Source: AC-32 sp963716865 (lineage in GTDB: Bacteria > Actinomycetota > Thermoleophilia > Gaiellales > Gaiellaceae). Taken from it: a stretch of DNA of 64,000 nucleotides. Position 1 is the first letter of the stretch. Each line of letters begins with the position of its first letter. Location of the stretch: positions 248,001-312,000 of the forward strand of contig CAVQUF010000004.1 in the NCBI GenBank assembly GCA_963716865.1, written 5' to 3'. Both the position numbers and the translations under genes were made by a program. The notes beneath the pieces were generated by a model. The model searched no databases. It was not told the origin of the DNA and worked only from the letters and a program-made list of their open reading frames with translations. This document shows positions 22,374 through 30,554 of the stretch, piece after piece.

Positions 22374-23171
22374 TCAAACGCCGATCGGGTGCCACACGGT
22401 CTTCAGCTCGAGGAAGCCGGCGATCTCCCAGGGGCTCTGGTCGTCGGGGGCCCCGCGGACAAGGCGCTTGACGTTCTCGGCCGCGAGCCGCTGCAGCTCC
22501 GCCACCTCGCCGTCGGCCCCCGAGACGTCGAGGGCGTTCACGTCCATGTGGCCGGCGAGCACCGGCGCCAGCTCCTCCCGCCGGCCGGTGAGGATGTTGA
22601 CCACGCCGCCGGGGACGTCGGCGGTCGCGAGCACCTCGGCCAGCTCGATCGCCGCGAGCGGGTGCGCCTCCGAGGCGGCGATCACGACCGCGTTGCCGCC
22701 GACGATCGCGGGCGCCAACCGCGAGACGAGGCCGGCCAGCGCAGGCTCGGCCGGCGCAAGGATCCCGACGACGCCCGTGGGCTCCGGGACGGTGAAGTTG
22801 AAGTACGGGCCTGCGACCGGGTTGGACGAGCCGAGGACCTGCGCCAGCTTGTCCGCCCAGCCCGCGTACCAGACGACGCGGTCGGTCGAACGTTCGACCT
22901 CCTTCGGCCCCGAGCAGAGCTCGGCCAGCTCGGCGCGGCGCGCCTCCATCATCTCGGCGATCCGGTACAGCACCTGGCCGCGGTTGTAGGCGGTCGCCGC
23001 GGCCCATTTCGGGAAGGCTCCCCGGGCGGCGCGAACCGCGTCGCGCACGTCCTTCCGCGAGGCACGCGCCACGTTCTGCCCCTCGGCCTCGTACGTCCGC
23101 CCCGACTCCGAGCGCGGGAACGCGCCCCCTATGAAGAGCTTGTACGTCTTCCTGATGGGGAGCCTCGTCAT
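22374..23171 (-). CDS. Short aldehyde dehydrogenase-like partner protein
   Basis: The 265-residue protein matches the N-terminal NAD-binding half of aldehyde dehydrogenases: YKLFIGGAFPRSESGRTY, VRAARGAFPKWAAATAYNRGQVLYRIAEMME, VVWYAGWADKLAQVLGSSNPVAGPYFNFTVPEPTGVVG. It ends near residue 265 and has no catalytic cysteine domain. It is translated from an ATG that overlaps the stop of the full-length enzyme (ATGA). Such catalytic/short pairs recur in actinobacteria; the short partner may be structural or regulatory. Confidence 0.8.
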   Translation of the reverse strand: MTRLPIRKTYKLFIGGAFPRSESGRTYEAEGQNVARASRKDVRDAVRAARGAFPKWAAATAYNRGQVLYRIAEMMEARRAELAELCSGPKEVERSTDRVVWYAGWADKLAQVLGSSNPVAGPYFNFTVPEPTGVVGILAPAEPALAGLVSRLAPAIVGGNAVVIAASEAHPLAAIELAEVLATADVPGGVVNILTGRREELAPVLAGHMDVNALDVSGADGEVAELQRLAAENVKRLVRGAPDDQSPWEIAGFLELKTVWHPIGV

Positions 23172-24637
23172 TCGAAGTCGAGATAGGGCTCGAGCCCGTG
23201 CAGGCCGCCCTCGCGGCCGAAGCCGGACTCCTTGTAGCCGCCGAACGGCGAGGCCGGGTCGAAGCGGTTGTACGTGTTCGCCCAGATCACCCCGGCCCGG
23301 AGACGCTGCGCCATCGAGAGGATCCGCGAGCCCTTCTCGGTCCACACGCCGGCGGAGAGGCCGTAGGGCGTGTTGTTCGCCTTCTCGACCGCTTCGTCGG
23401 GAGTGCGGAAGGTCAGCACCGAGAGCACCGGCCCGAAGATCTCCTCCTGCGCGATCCGGTAGCTCTGTGCGACGTCCGTGAAGACCGTCGGCACGAACCA
23501 GTAGCCCTTCTCCGGGAGGCGGCAGGGCGGCTGGTAGATCTCGGCGCCCTCCTCCTCCCCGCTCGCGACGAGCTCCTGGATCTTCTCGAGCTGCGCCCGC
23601 GAGTTGATCGCGCCGACGTCGGTGTTCTTGTCGAGCGGGTCGCCGACGCGCAGGGTCTGGAGCCGCCGCTTGAGCTTCGAGATGACGGGCTCGTAGATCG
23701 ACTCCTGCACCAGCAGCCGAGAGCCCGCGCAGCAGACGTGGCCCTGGTTGAAGTAGATCCCGTTGACGATCCCCTCGACCGCCTGGTCGAGCGCGGCGTC
23801 GTCGAAGATCACGTTCGCCGCCTTGCCGCCGAGCTCGAGCGTCAGCCTCTTGTCGGTGCCGGCGAGCTCGCGCTGGATCGCCTTGCCGACCTCGGTGGAG
23901 CCGGTGAACGCGACCTTCTCGACGTCCGCCGCGACGAGGGCGGCGCCCGCTCGCCCGTCTCCGGTGACGATGTTGACCACGCCCGCTGGCAGCTCCGCCT
24001 GGCGCAGGACGTCGCAGAACAGGAGCGCCGTCAGCGGGGTCGTCTCGGCCGGCTTGAGCACGACCGTGTTCCCGGCCGCGAGCGCCGGCGCGATCTTCCA
24101 GGCGAGCATCAGCAGCGGGAAGTTCCACGGGATGATCTGGCCGGCGACCCCGAGCGACCTCGGCTTCCGGTTCGGGAACGCGTACTCGAGCTTGTCCGCC
24201 CAGCCCGCGTAGTAGAAGAAGTGCGCCGCCGAGAGCGGGAGGTCGACGTCGCGCGACTCGCGGATCGGCTTGCCGCCGTTCAGCGATTCGAGCACGGCGA
24301 ACTCGCGCGCGCGCTCCTGGATGATCCGCGCGATCCGGAAGAGGTACTTCGCCCGCTCCGACCCCGGCAGCGCCGACCAGCCGTTCTCGTACGCCTCGCG
24401 CGCGGCCCGCACGGCGAGCCCGACCTCATGCTCGGTCGCCTGCCCGATCTCGGCGAGCGGCTCCTCGCTGGCGGGGTCGATGGTCGTGTACGTCTCCTTC
24501 GGCTCCAGCCACTCGCCGCCGACGAAATGCCCGTACCGCTCGCGGAGGGTGACGATCTCGCGCGACTCCGGAGCGGTCGCGTACTCCCAGCCGGACGGAA
24601 TCGGCGCCCGGTCCTGCTTTCGCTCGAGCTCAGTCAA
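23168..24637 (-). CDS. Aldehyde dehydrogenase
   Basis: The 489-residue NAD(P)-dependent enzyme has all key motifs: GQIIPWNFPLLMLAWKIAPALAAGNTVVLKPAE (cofactor binding), FTGSTEVGK, the general-base glutamate in TLELGGK and the catalytic cysteine in FNQGHVCCAGSRLL. It oxidises an aldehyde to an acid, possibly the acetaldehyde released by the neighbouring deoxyribose-phosphate aldolase (inference from the overlap with deoC). The TTG start at 24637 overlaps the deoC stop by eight bases. Confidence 0.92.
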   Translation of the reverse strand: MTELERKQDRAPIPSGWEYATAPESREIVTLRERYGHFVGGEWLEPKETYTTIDPASEEPLAEIGQATEHEVGLAVRAAREAYENGWSALPGSERAKYLFRIARIIQERAREFAVLESLNGGKPIRESRDVDLPLSAAHFFYYAGWADKLEYAFPNRKPRSLGVAGQIIPWNFPLLMLAWKIAPALAAGNTVVLKPAETTPLTALLFCDVLRQAELPAGVVNIVTGDGRAGAALVAADVEKVAFTGSTEVGKAIQRELAGTDKRLTLELGGKAANVIFDDAALDQAVEGIVNGIYFNQGHVCCAGSRLLVQESIYEPVISKLKRRLQTLRVGDPLDKNTDVGAINSRAQLEKIQELVASGEEEGAEIYQPPCRLPEKGYWFVPTVFTDVAQSYRIAQEEIFGPVLSVLTFRTPDEAVEKANNTPYGLSAGVWTEKGSRILSMAQRLRAGVIWANTYNRFDPASPFGGYKESGFGREGGLHGLEPYLDFE

Positions 24638-25568
24638 TCGTGAAGTAGTCCGGGCTCTGGTAGAGGCCCGTCTTTTCCTTTCGCAGCTGCATCAGGATGT
24701 CGTTCAGGAGCGACGAGGCGCCGAAGCGGTACAGGTCCGGCGTCAACCAGTCCACGCCGAGGGTCTCGTGCACGAGCACCAGGTGCTGAACGGCCTGCTT
24801 GGACGCGCGGATCCCGCCGGCGGGCTTGAAGCCGACGCGGCGGCCGGTCTCCTCGTACACGTCGCGGATCGCCTCCAGCATCACGAGCGCGACCGGCAGC
24901 GTCGCCGCCGACGGGAGCTTCCCGGTAGAGGTCTTGATGAAGTCGGCACCGGCGGCCATCGCGAGCAGCGAGGCGCGGCGGACGTTGTCGTACGTGCCCA
25001 GCTCGCCCGTCTCGAGGATGACCTTGAGATGCGCATCCCCCGAGGCTTCCTTCACACGCACGATCTCGTCGTAGACCTTGGCGTAGCGGCCGGCGAGGAA
25101 GGCGCCGCGATCGATCACCATGTCGACCTCGTCCGCGCCCTGCTCGACGACCCAGCGCACTTCCTCGAGCTTTCCCTCGAGCGGCGACTGGCCCGACGGA
25201 AAGGCGGTCGCGACCGACGCGACCTTGACGCCGCTTCCGTCGAGCCGCTCGACGGCGGTAGGGACGAGGTTCGGGTAGACGCACAGCGCGGCGACCGACG
25301 GCACGCTCGCATCGGACGGATCCGGGCGCACGGCCTTCGAGGCGAGCGCCGCGACCTTGCCGGGCGTGTCGGCCCCCTCGAGCGTCGTCAGGTCGGTCAT
25401 GCGGACGGCAAGCTCGAGCGCGAAGACCTTCGACTCGCGCTTGATCGAGCGCTTGGCGAGCGTCGCCGCACGCTCCTCGAGCGCGACCTGGTCGATCGAG
25501 CCGATCCGCGGCAGTCTCGGCTCCAGCGGAAGCTCGAAACCGGCCGGCAGGGCGGGTGCCTGCGCCAT
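24630..25568 (-). CDS. deoC: Deoxyribose-phosphate aldolase
   Basis: The 312-residue class I aldolase cleaves 2-deoxyribose 5-phosphate to glyceraldehyde 3-phosphate and acetaldehyde. Key motifs are VKVASVATAFPSGQSPLEGK, GADEVDMVIDRGAF, the Schiff-base lysine in GADFIKTSTGK and GFKPAGGIR. It is longer than the bacterial norm of about 220-260 residues because of an N-terminal extension. A TACACT box (25580-25575) lies six bases before the ATG, implying a leaderless mRNA. It heads an operon with the two aldehyde dehydrogenase genes. Confidence 0.94.
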   Translation of the reverse strand: MAQAPALPAGFELPLEPRLPRIGSIDQVALEERAATLAKRSIKRESKVFALELAVRMTDLTTLEGADTPGKVAALASKAVRPDPSDASVPSVAALCVYPNLVPTAVERLDGSGVKVASVATAFPSGQSPLEGKLEEVRWVVEQGADEVDMVIDRGAFLAGRYAKVYDEIVRVKEASGDAHLKVILETGELGTYDNVRRASLLAMAAGADFIKTSTGKLPSAATLPVALVMLEAIRDVYEETGRRVGFKPAGGIRASKQAVQHLVLVHETLGVDWLTPDLYRFGASSLLNDILMQLRKEKTGLYQSPDYFTID

Positions 25569-25607
25569 GTGCGGAGTGTAGCCCCGGTGCGGTCGACGCC
25601 CGGGGGG

Positions 25608-26468
25608 CTAGATCCCCAGGCGCTCGAGCATCGCTTCGTCGCGCCGCCACCTCGGCCTGGTCTTCACGTTCAGATCGAGGAAGACCTGGTGCCCGAGCAG
25701 GAGCTCGATCTCCGGGCGGGCGCGCGTCCCCACCTGCTTCACGACCGAGCCGCGCTTCCCGACCACGATCTGCTTCTGCGACTCGGTCTCGACGTAGATC
25801 GTGGCGTCAATCCTCTTGTCGATCACCTCGTCGACCACAACCGAGATCGCGTGCGGAACCTCCTCGCGCGTGAGCTGGAGGACCTTCTCGCGGACGAGCT
25901 CCGCGACCTGGAGCTCGAGAGGCTGGTCGGTGCGCTGGTCGAGCGGGTAGTACGCCGGCCCTTCCGGGAGCAGCCCGACGAGGTCGGCGAGCAGCTCGGG
26001 GATCCCGTCACGGGTCACCGCGCTGACCGGGTGCAGCGAGTGGAAGTCACCGAGGCGCGCCGCGTTCTGCATCTGCTCGGCGATGTGCCCGGGCTTGAGG
26101 CGGTCGACCTTGTTCAGCGCGATCACCACGGGGACGCCGAGGCCGAAGACCTTTTGCGCGATGAAGCGGTCGCCGGCGCCGATCCGCTCCCGGGCCGAAA
26201 GGACGAACAGGATCGCGTCGACGTCGTCGAGTGCTCGGTCGACCGTGCGCTGCATGCGCTCGGTGAGCGGGTCGCGAGGGCGCTGGAACCCGGGCAGGTC
26301 GGTCAGGGCGAGCTGGTAGTCGTCGCCGTTCGCGATCGCGACGATGCGCCGGCGCGTGGTCTGCGGCTTGTCGGAGACGATCGCCACCTTCCCGCCGCAG
26401 AGCGCGTTGACGAGCGTCGACTTCCCCACGTTCGGCCGCCCGGCCACCGCGACGAAGCCGCTTCTCAC
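25608..26468 (-). CDS. era: GTPase Era
   Basis: The 286-residue protein binds 16S rRNA during 30S assembly. The G1 motif GRPNVGKS is at residues 10-17, the G2 region TTRRR follows, G3 is DLPGF, G4 is NKVD, and the C-terminal KH domain has the loop IVVGKRGSVVKQVG. The GTG start at 26468 is preceded by a GC-rich hairpin (26482-26498) and intergenic element copy D. Era usually follows ybeY; here cdd and the dgkA-type gene come between. Confidence 0.95.
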   Translation of the reverse strand: MRSGFVAVAGRPNVGKSTLVNALCGGKVAIVSDKPQTTRRRIVAIANGDDYQLALTDLPGFQRPRDPLTERMQRTVDRALDDVDAILFVLSARERIGAGDRFIAQKVFGLGVPVVIALNKVDRLKPGHIAEQMQNAARLGDFHSLHPVSAVTRDGIPELLADLVGLLPEGPAYYPLDQRTDQPLELQVAELVREKVLQLTREEVPHAISVVVDEVIDKRIDATIYVETESQKQIVVGKRGSVVKQVGTRARPEIELLLGHQVFLDLNVKTRPRWRRDEAMLERLGI

Positions 26469-26504
26469 GAAGCCCCCACACCCCCACCCTGGGTGGGGTT
26501 CTCA

Positions 26505-26557
26505 GCCCGCCTCCCTCGAGAGCGAGCGTACCCGCCAATCGCGCACGCAGGTGTGAC
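26505..26557 (-). repeat. Intergenic ACGCTCG element, copy D
   Basis: On the minus strand: GTCACACCTGCGTG (26557-26544), 14 bases, ACGCTCG (26529-26523), then a G-rich tail resembling GGGAGGCGGGCT. It lies 37 bases upstream of the era start, between era and cdd. The whole gap (26469-26616) contains this element and a short GC-rich hairpin at 26482-26498; nothing else is recognised. Confidence 0.6.
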
Positions 26558-26616
26558 GGAGCGGTGCCGATTGTGTGACTTCTCGAGCCCGGCCGCGCGG
26601 CGGCGCGGGCTTCGAT

Positions 26617-26985
26617 TCAGTCCAGCTGCCACGTCTCCGGGAGGAGCTCGGCCGGCGTGTAGGTGACGATCTCCCCGTCGCGGTTCCGGAACGTGACCCG
26701 GTCGAGCCGAAACTCGTACAGCCACTGCCGGCACCCACCGCACGGAGACGCCGTGATGCCGATCGCCTCGAGGTCGCCCGGGCGGCAGCCCTCGACGACC
26801 GCGCGCGAGACGGCAGCCTTCTCGGCACAGATGCCGAGCGGGTACGCCGCGTTCTCGACGTTCACGCCCTCGAACACGCGGCCGTCGCGGGCCAGCACGG
26901 CAGCGCCGACGAGGTAGTTCGAGTACGGCGCGTACGCGCGCTCGGCCACCGCGACGGCCCGCTCGTAGAGCCGTTCGCCGCTCAC
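26617..26985 (-). CDS. cdd: Cytidine deaminase
   Basis: The 122-residue zinc enzyme deaminates cytidine and deoxycytidine to the uridines for pyrimidine salvage. Zinc ligands and catalytic glutamate are seen in CAE (Cys53, Glu55) and PCGGCRQ (Cys82 and Cys85), and GVNVENAAYPLG is the substrate loop. Length is normal for the homotetrameric type. Its GTG start overlaps the stop of the upstream kinase/phosphatase gene (GTGA). Confidence 0.93.
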   Translation of the reverse strand: MSGERLYERAVAVAERAYAPYSNYLVGAAVLARDGRVFEGVNVENAAYPLGICAEKAAVSRAVVEGCRPGDLEAIGITASPCGGCRQWLYEFRLDRVTFRNRDGEIVTYTPAELLPETWQLD

Positions 26986-27698
26986 GCGAAGAGCTGGAAC
27001 ACGGCCAGCGTGATCAATGCCCCGAGGACGGCGCCGTACGTGACCTCGAGAGCGGAGTGGATGCCGGATTCAACCCTCGTCTGTGCCACGAGCAGGGCCA
27101 TGATGAAACACAGCGACGAGATCAGGAAGCGGTGGGCCTCGCCGACGATCAGCGTCGCGGCCATCCAGGCGGCGAACGCGACCGCCGCGTGCCCGGACGG
27201 AAGTCCGCCGCGAAGAGGCCTGCCTCTGCCGGTGTACGCCTTCGCCGCTATCACGACGATGATCGTCACAACGAGCGCGATCACCGTCACCTCGGCCGGC
27301 GCGTGGCGGAGCCGGTCCAGGAGGCGCGAGCTGCTGTCGGAGACCTGTCCGGAGAAGACGAGATAGCCGACCGCGATCGCGTTGATGGTCGCGATCAGGA
27401 CGGCGCCCGCGGCGATGTCCTTGGCCAGCTTCGCGAGCGGGTCGAACGAGGTCGTCGCGACGTCGATCGCCTGCTCGAGGGCCGAGTTGATCATCTCGGT
27501 GATGAAGACGAACGCGATCGCGAGCAGCAGTGCGATCAGCTCCATCTTGGTGACGCCCATCGAGAGCGCCGCGACCAGGACGACCACCGCCGCGAGGAAG
27601 TGGATGCGCATGTTCCGCTGCGTGCGGAGCACGTGGATGATCCCCTCGAACGCGAAGTTGAAGCTCTCGAGCAGGGTCTGGGCCCTGCGGCGCGTCAT
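26982..27698 (-). CDS. Undecaprenol/diacylglycerol kinase fused to PAP2 phosphatase
   Basis: The 238-residue membrane protein joins two domains. The N-terminal half is a DgkA-type kinase (FEGIIHVLRTQRNMRIH, ITEMINSALEQAID, KLAKDIAAGAVL). The C-terminal half is a PAP2 phosphatase with the three catalytic motifs KAYTGRGRP, PSGH and RVESGIHSALE. The substrates are probably undecaprenol and its (pyro)phosphate, so one protein could both phosphorylate and dephosphorylate the cell wall lipid carrier. I chose the ATG at 27698 because it overlaps the ybeY stop (ATGA); an ATG three codons upstream is also possible. Confidence 0.88.
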   Translation of the reverse strand: MTRRRAQTLLESFNFAFEGIIHVLRTQRNMRIHFLAAVVVLVAALSMGVTKMELIALLLAIAFVFITEMINSALEQAIDVATTSFDPLAKLAKDIAAGAVLIATINAIAVGYLVFSGQVSDSSSRLLDRLRHAPAEVTVIALVVTIIVVIAAKAYTGRGRPLRGGLPSGHAAVAFAAWMAATLIVGEAHRFLISSLCFIMALLVAQTRVESGIHSALEVTYGAVLGALITLAVFQLFA

Positions 27699-28072
27699 CC
27701 GCTCCATCGAGCCTCGTGCTGCTCCATCTCCGAGCCGTGGTCGTAGCCGAGCAGGTGCAGAAGCCCGTGCACGAGCGGGCCGCGCCAGGCCTCGCCGACC
27801 ACCTGAGGGCAGAGGACCGCGTCGCCGAGCTGGCGCGGGACGGCGGGATCGAGCGCCTGCCGCGCGTCGATCGGGAACGAGAGCACGTCGGTGACCTCGT
27901 CCACGCCGAGGTGCTCGCCCTTCAGCGTGCGCATCTCCTCGGGCCCCACGAAATGAAGGCCGAGCTCTCCCTCCTCGACCCCCTCCTCCGCGAGGACGCG
28001 CCGGGCAAGGGCAACTGCTGCGTCCTCCTCGACCTCCACCCCGCTCCGATTCTCGACCTCGACCGCGACCAT
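27695..28072 (-). CDS. ybeY: Endoribonuclease YbeY
   Basis: The 125-residue metalloprotein has the defining HGxLHLxGYDHxxxxxxxxH motif (VHGLLHLLGYDHGSEMEQHE) and the upstream strand DVLSFPID. It takes part in 16S rRNA 3'-end maturation and ribosome quality control. It follows phoH by two bases, the usual phoH-ybeY pairing. Confidence 0.94.
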   Translation of the reverse strand: MVAVEVENRSGVEVEEDAAVALARRVLAEEGVEEGELGLHFVGPEEMRTLKGEHLGVDEVTDVLSFPIDARQALDPAVPRQLGDAVLCPQVVGEAWRGPLVHGLLHLLGYDHGSEMEQHEARWSG

Positions 28073-28074
28073 CG

Positions 28075-29034
28075 CTACCGGCGCCGCTGCGTGCCCGTCT
28101 CATCGGCGTGGAGCTTGTAGGCCTCCACGATCCGCTGGACGAGCCGGTGCCGGACGACGTCTTCGTGCCCGAAGCGGATGAAGGCGATCCCGTCGATCGA
28201 GCCGAGGATGTCCTGGACATGGATCAGGCCGGAGGCCTGCTCGCGCGGAAGGTCGATCTGGGTCACGTCGCCGGTCACGACGACCTTCGAGCCGAAGCCG
28301 AGCCTCGTCAGGAACATCTGCATCTGCTCGGGGCTCGTGTTCTGGGCCTCGTCGAGGATGATGAACGAGTCGTTCAGCGTCCTGCCGCGCATGAACGCGA
28401 GCGGCGCGACCTCGATCGTGCCCTTCTCCATGTAGGCGGCGAGGCGGTCGGGGTCGAGCATGTCGTAGAGCGCGTCGTAGAGCGGGCGCAGGTACGGGTC
28501 GACCTTCGCGAGGATGTCGCCCGGGAGGAAGCCGAGGCGCTCCCCCGCCTCGACCGCCGGCCGGGTCAGGATGATCCGCCCGACCTCGCGGTCGGAGAGG
28601 GCGGAGACGGCGAGCGCCATCGCGAGGTAGGTCTTGCCGGTGCCCGCCGGGCCGATCGCGAACGTGACCGTGTGCTTCCGCATCGCGTCGACGTAGCGCT
28701 TCTGGTTGACGGTCTTCGGCGAGATCCGCTTGCCCCGGTGACGCCAGACGACGTCCTCGAAGACCTCGCGCAGGTCCTCGGCCTGGTCGAGCGCGGCGAG
28801 CACCGCGTCCACCGTACTGGGGTCGATCTCGTGTCCACCCTGGACGAGCTCGCCGAGCTCGTCGATCACGGCCCGCGCCTGCGCGACGTCGGGGTCGGTG
28901 CCCTCGATCGTCAGGCGGTTGCCGCGCAGCAGGATCGTGCAGCGGAGGCGCTCGCGCAGAGCATCGAGCACACCGTCCCCGACCGTTGCGAGCTCGGCTG
29001 CCACATGGTTCGAGACCGAGAGAACTTCCTGCAC
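28075..29034 (-). CDS. PhoH-like ATPase
   Basis: The 319-residue protein has an N-terminal KH-like region (about residues 1-60) and a P-loop ATPase domain: GPAGTGKT at residues 128-135, VGRIILTRPAVEAGERLGFLPGD, Walker B FIILDEAQNTSPEQM and KVVVTGDVTQIDLP. It is linked to RNA metabolism through its partner YbeY. The GTG start at 29034 has a TACACT box (29048-29043) eight bases upstream, so the mRNA should be leaderless. Confidence 0.93.
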   Translation of the reverse strand: MQEVLSVSNHVAAELATVGDGVLDALRERLRCTILLRGNRLTIEGTDPDVAQARAVIDELGELVQGGHEIDPSTVDAVLAALDQAEDLREVFEDVVWRHRGKRISPKTVNQKRYVDAMRKHTVTFAIGPAGTGKTYLAMALAVSALSDREVGRIILTRPAVEAGERLGFLPGDILAKVDPYLRPLYDALYDMLDPDRLAAYMEKGTIEVAPLAFMRGRTLNDSFIILDEAQNTSPEQMQMFLTRLGFGSKVVVTGDVTQIDLPREQASGLIHVQDILGSIDGIAFIRFGHEDVVRHRLVQRIVEAYKLHADETGTQRRR

Positions 29035-29104
29035 AGAGCCTCAGTGTAGGCGGTCGGCCGGGCCTCGGACCCCGCCGGAGATGTCACGGAAACGGCTCAC
29101 TTCC

Positions 29105-29167
29105 GTCGCACACCCGTGCGACTATCCGCGTTACGCTCGCAGCGGGGAGGAGGCTGGGCGCGCCTTA
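29105..29167 (+). repeat. Intergenic ACGCTCG element, copy B
   Basis: On the plus strand: GTCGCACACCCGTG (29105-29118), 14 bases, ACGCTCG (29133-29139), CAGCGGGGAGGAGGCT (29140-29155) and GGGCGCGCCTTAA. The last TTA is the stop codon of the nucleotidyltransferase gene read on the other strand. It occupies most of the 130-base gap upstream of phoH. Confidence 0.7.
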
Positions 29168-29788
29168 ATCGAGGGAGTCGAGCCAGGGGTCGTCCGGGTG
29201 CACGATCTCGAGCGCCTTCCGAAACCAGTGCCGCTGCTCGGGAGTGAGCACACCGAGGGCCTGGCGGAAGTCGTGCTCGTCCTTGTCCCGGTGGTGTTTC
29301 GCCTTGTAGAGCAGCTGGACCTCGGGCACGACGACCGGCGTCCCGGAGGCCGTCCGGGTCGTCAGCTCATCCACCGGCCGCGTGACTCGCTCGTCGCGAC
29401 GAGAGACCCAGGTGCCGTCCTCGGCGTCGTTGAGGAAGAACTCGATCTCGCCGGGGATGGGATCCCACGGCTCCTCGATCGGGCCGGCGCCCACGGGCCG
29501 GACCAAGACCTGGTGGACGGGAAGGGCCAACCATTCGCCCCCGTCCCAAGGCGACCAGCCGTCCTCGAGGGCCTTGAAGAGGTCGCGTCCGGCGAACCAC
29601 GATTGCACCGCGCCCTGGTCAGAGCGGAAGATTCCAATCTCGACGTCCTCGTGCTCACGGGTCTGCCGCCCGAGCCAGAGATCGATCGCCCAGCCTCCGG
29701 AGACGAACCACTGGTGCGGAAACCCGTCGAGCTCCCGCAGCGCGGTCGCGAGCTCCCCGGATCCCTCCGGCGCGCCGCGCGAGGTCAG
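29165..29788 (-). CDS. Nucleotidyltransferase-fold protein with CTG start
   Basis: The 207-residue reading gives an N-terminal nucleotidyltransferase motif of the aminoglycoside/lincosamide type (FVSGGWAIDLWLGRQTREHEDVEIGIF, residues 28-54) and a C-terminal helical part ending in KAKHHRDKDEHDFRQAL. No ATG, GTG or TTG lies before the motif. A CTG at 29788 overlaps the yqeY stop (CTGA) just as ATGA and GTGA overlaps do elsewhere here. Starting at GTG 29608 would remove the catalytic motif. Substrate unknown; it looks like an accessory gene inserted between yqeY and phoH. Confidence 0.72.
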   Translation of the reverse strand: MTSRGAPEGSGELATALRELDGFPHQWFVSGGWAIDLWLGRQTREHEDVEIGIFRSDQGAVQSWFAGRDLFKALEDGWSPWDGGEWLALPVHQVLVRPVGAGPIEEPWDPIPGEIEFFLNDAEDGTWVSRRDERVTRPVDELTTRTASGTPVVVPEVQLLYKAKHHRDKDEHDFRQALGVLTPEQRHWFRKALEIVHPDDPWLDSLD

Positions 29789-30228
29789 GCGAGCTTCTCG
29801 CGTACGAGCTGGCTAACCGCGGAGCCGTCCGCGCGGCCCGAGATCTGAGGCATCACGTCCGCCATCACCCGGCCGATGTCGCGCATGTTCGTCGCGCCCA
29901 CCTCGGCGATCGCGTCGTCGACGATCTCCTCCAGCTCCTCCTCGCTGAGCGGCTCCGGCATGAACTCCTGCAGGACGTCGAGCTCGCGCTCCTCGGCCTC
30001 CGCCTGCTCCTCGCGGCCGCCGCTGCGGAAGCCCTCGGCCGCTTCCTGACGGCGCTTGCGCTCCCGCTGAAGCACCTGGAGCTCCTCGTCGTCGTGGAGC
30101 GGCCGCTGCAGCTCCTTCTCGGCGCTGCGCAGGCTGGCGAGGGTGAGGCGCAGCGTGTCCCGGCGCTCCGAATCGCGGGCCGCCATCGCCTTCTTGAGCT
30201 CCTTCTCCAGCCGCACGATCAGGCTCAT
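29785..30228 (-). CDS. GatB/YqeY domain protein
   Basis: The 147-residue protein is the stand-alone YqeY family. It has a helical N-terminal part (MSLIVRLEKELKKAMAARDSERRDTLRLTLASLRSAEK) and the tail domain LQEFMPEPLSEEELEEIVDDAIAEVGATNMRDIGRVM. It resembles the tRNA-binding tail of GatB but its exact role is unsettled. Its ATG overlaps the stop of the HIT gene (ATGA). Confidence 0.92.
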   Translation of the reverse strand: MSLIVRLEKELKKAMAARDSERRDTLRLTLASLRSAEKELQRPLHDDEELQVLQRERKRRQEAAEGFRSGGREEQAEAEERELDVLQEFMPEPLSEEELEEIVDDAIAEVGATNMRDIGRVMADVMPQISGRADGSAVSQLVREKLA

Positions 30229-30554
30229 CCCGCGAGCCCCCAGACGCGGCCCCCGAGCAGGTGCCAGTGGAGGTGGAAGACCGTCTGCCCGCCGCCCTCG
30301 CCGACGTTGACGACGACCCGGTAGTCGTCGAGGCCGGCCTGCTTCGCGGTCTCGGCCACGAAGCCGAGCATTCGCGCGGCCTCCTCCGGGGGGAACTCGG
30401 AGACCTCGCGGAACGTGTCCACGTGCCGCTCGGGGATCACGAGCAGATGCGTCTCCGCCTTCGGATTGATGTCCCGAATCGCCACGAAGCCGTCCGCGGC
30501 ATGGACGTGCTCGGCCTCGCGGACGAGCGTGCAGAAGAGGCAGTCCTCAGGCAG
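30225..30554 (-). CDS. HIT family nucleotide hydrolase with CTG start
   Basis: The 109-residue protein has the Hint-type N terminus PEDCLFCTLVREAEHV, the middle HLLVIPERHVDTFREV and the histidine triad HLHWHLLGG near the C terminus. It probably hydrolyses nucleoside phosphoramidates or adenylates. The sequence before PEDCLF runs into mtaB without any ATG, GTG or TTG. A CTG at 30554 is preceded at normal distance by GGAGGAGGGG, a strong ribosome binding site, so it is the likely start. It overlaps the end of mtaB by eight bases. Confidence 0.88.
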   Translation of the reverse strand: MPEDCLFCTLVREAEHVHAADGFVAIRDINPKAETHLLVIPERHVDTFREVSEFPPEEAARMLGFVAETAKQAGLDDYRVVVNVGEGGGQTVFHLHWHLLGGRVWGLAG

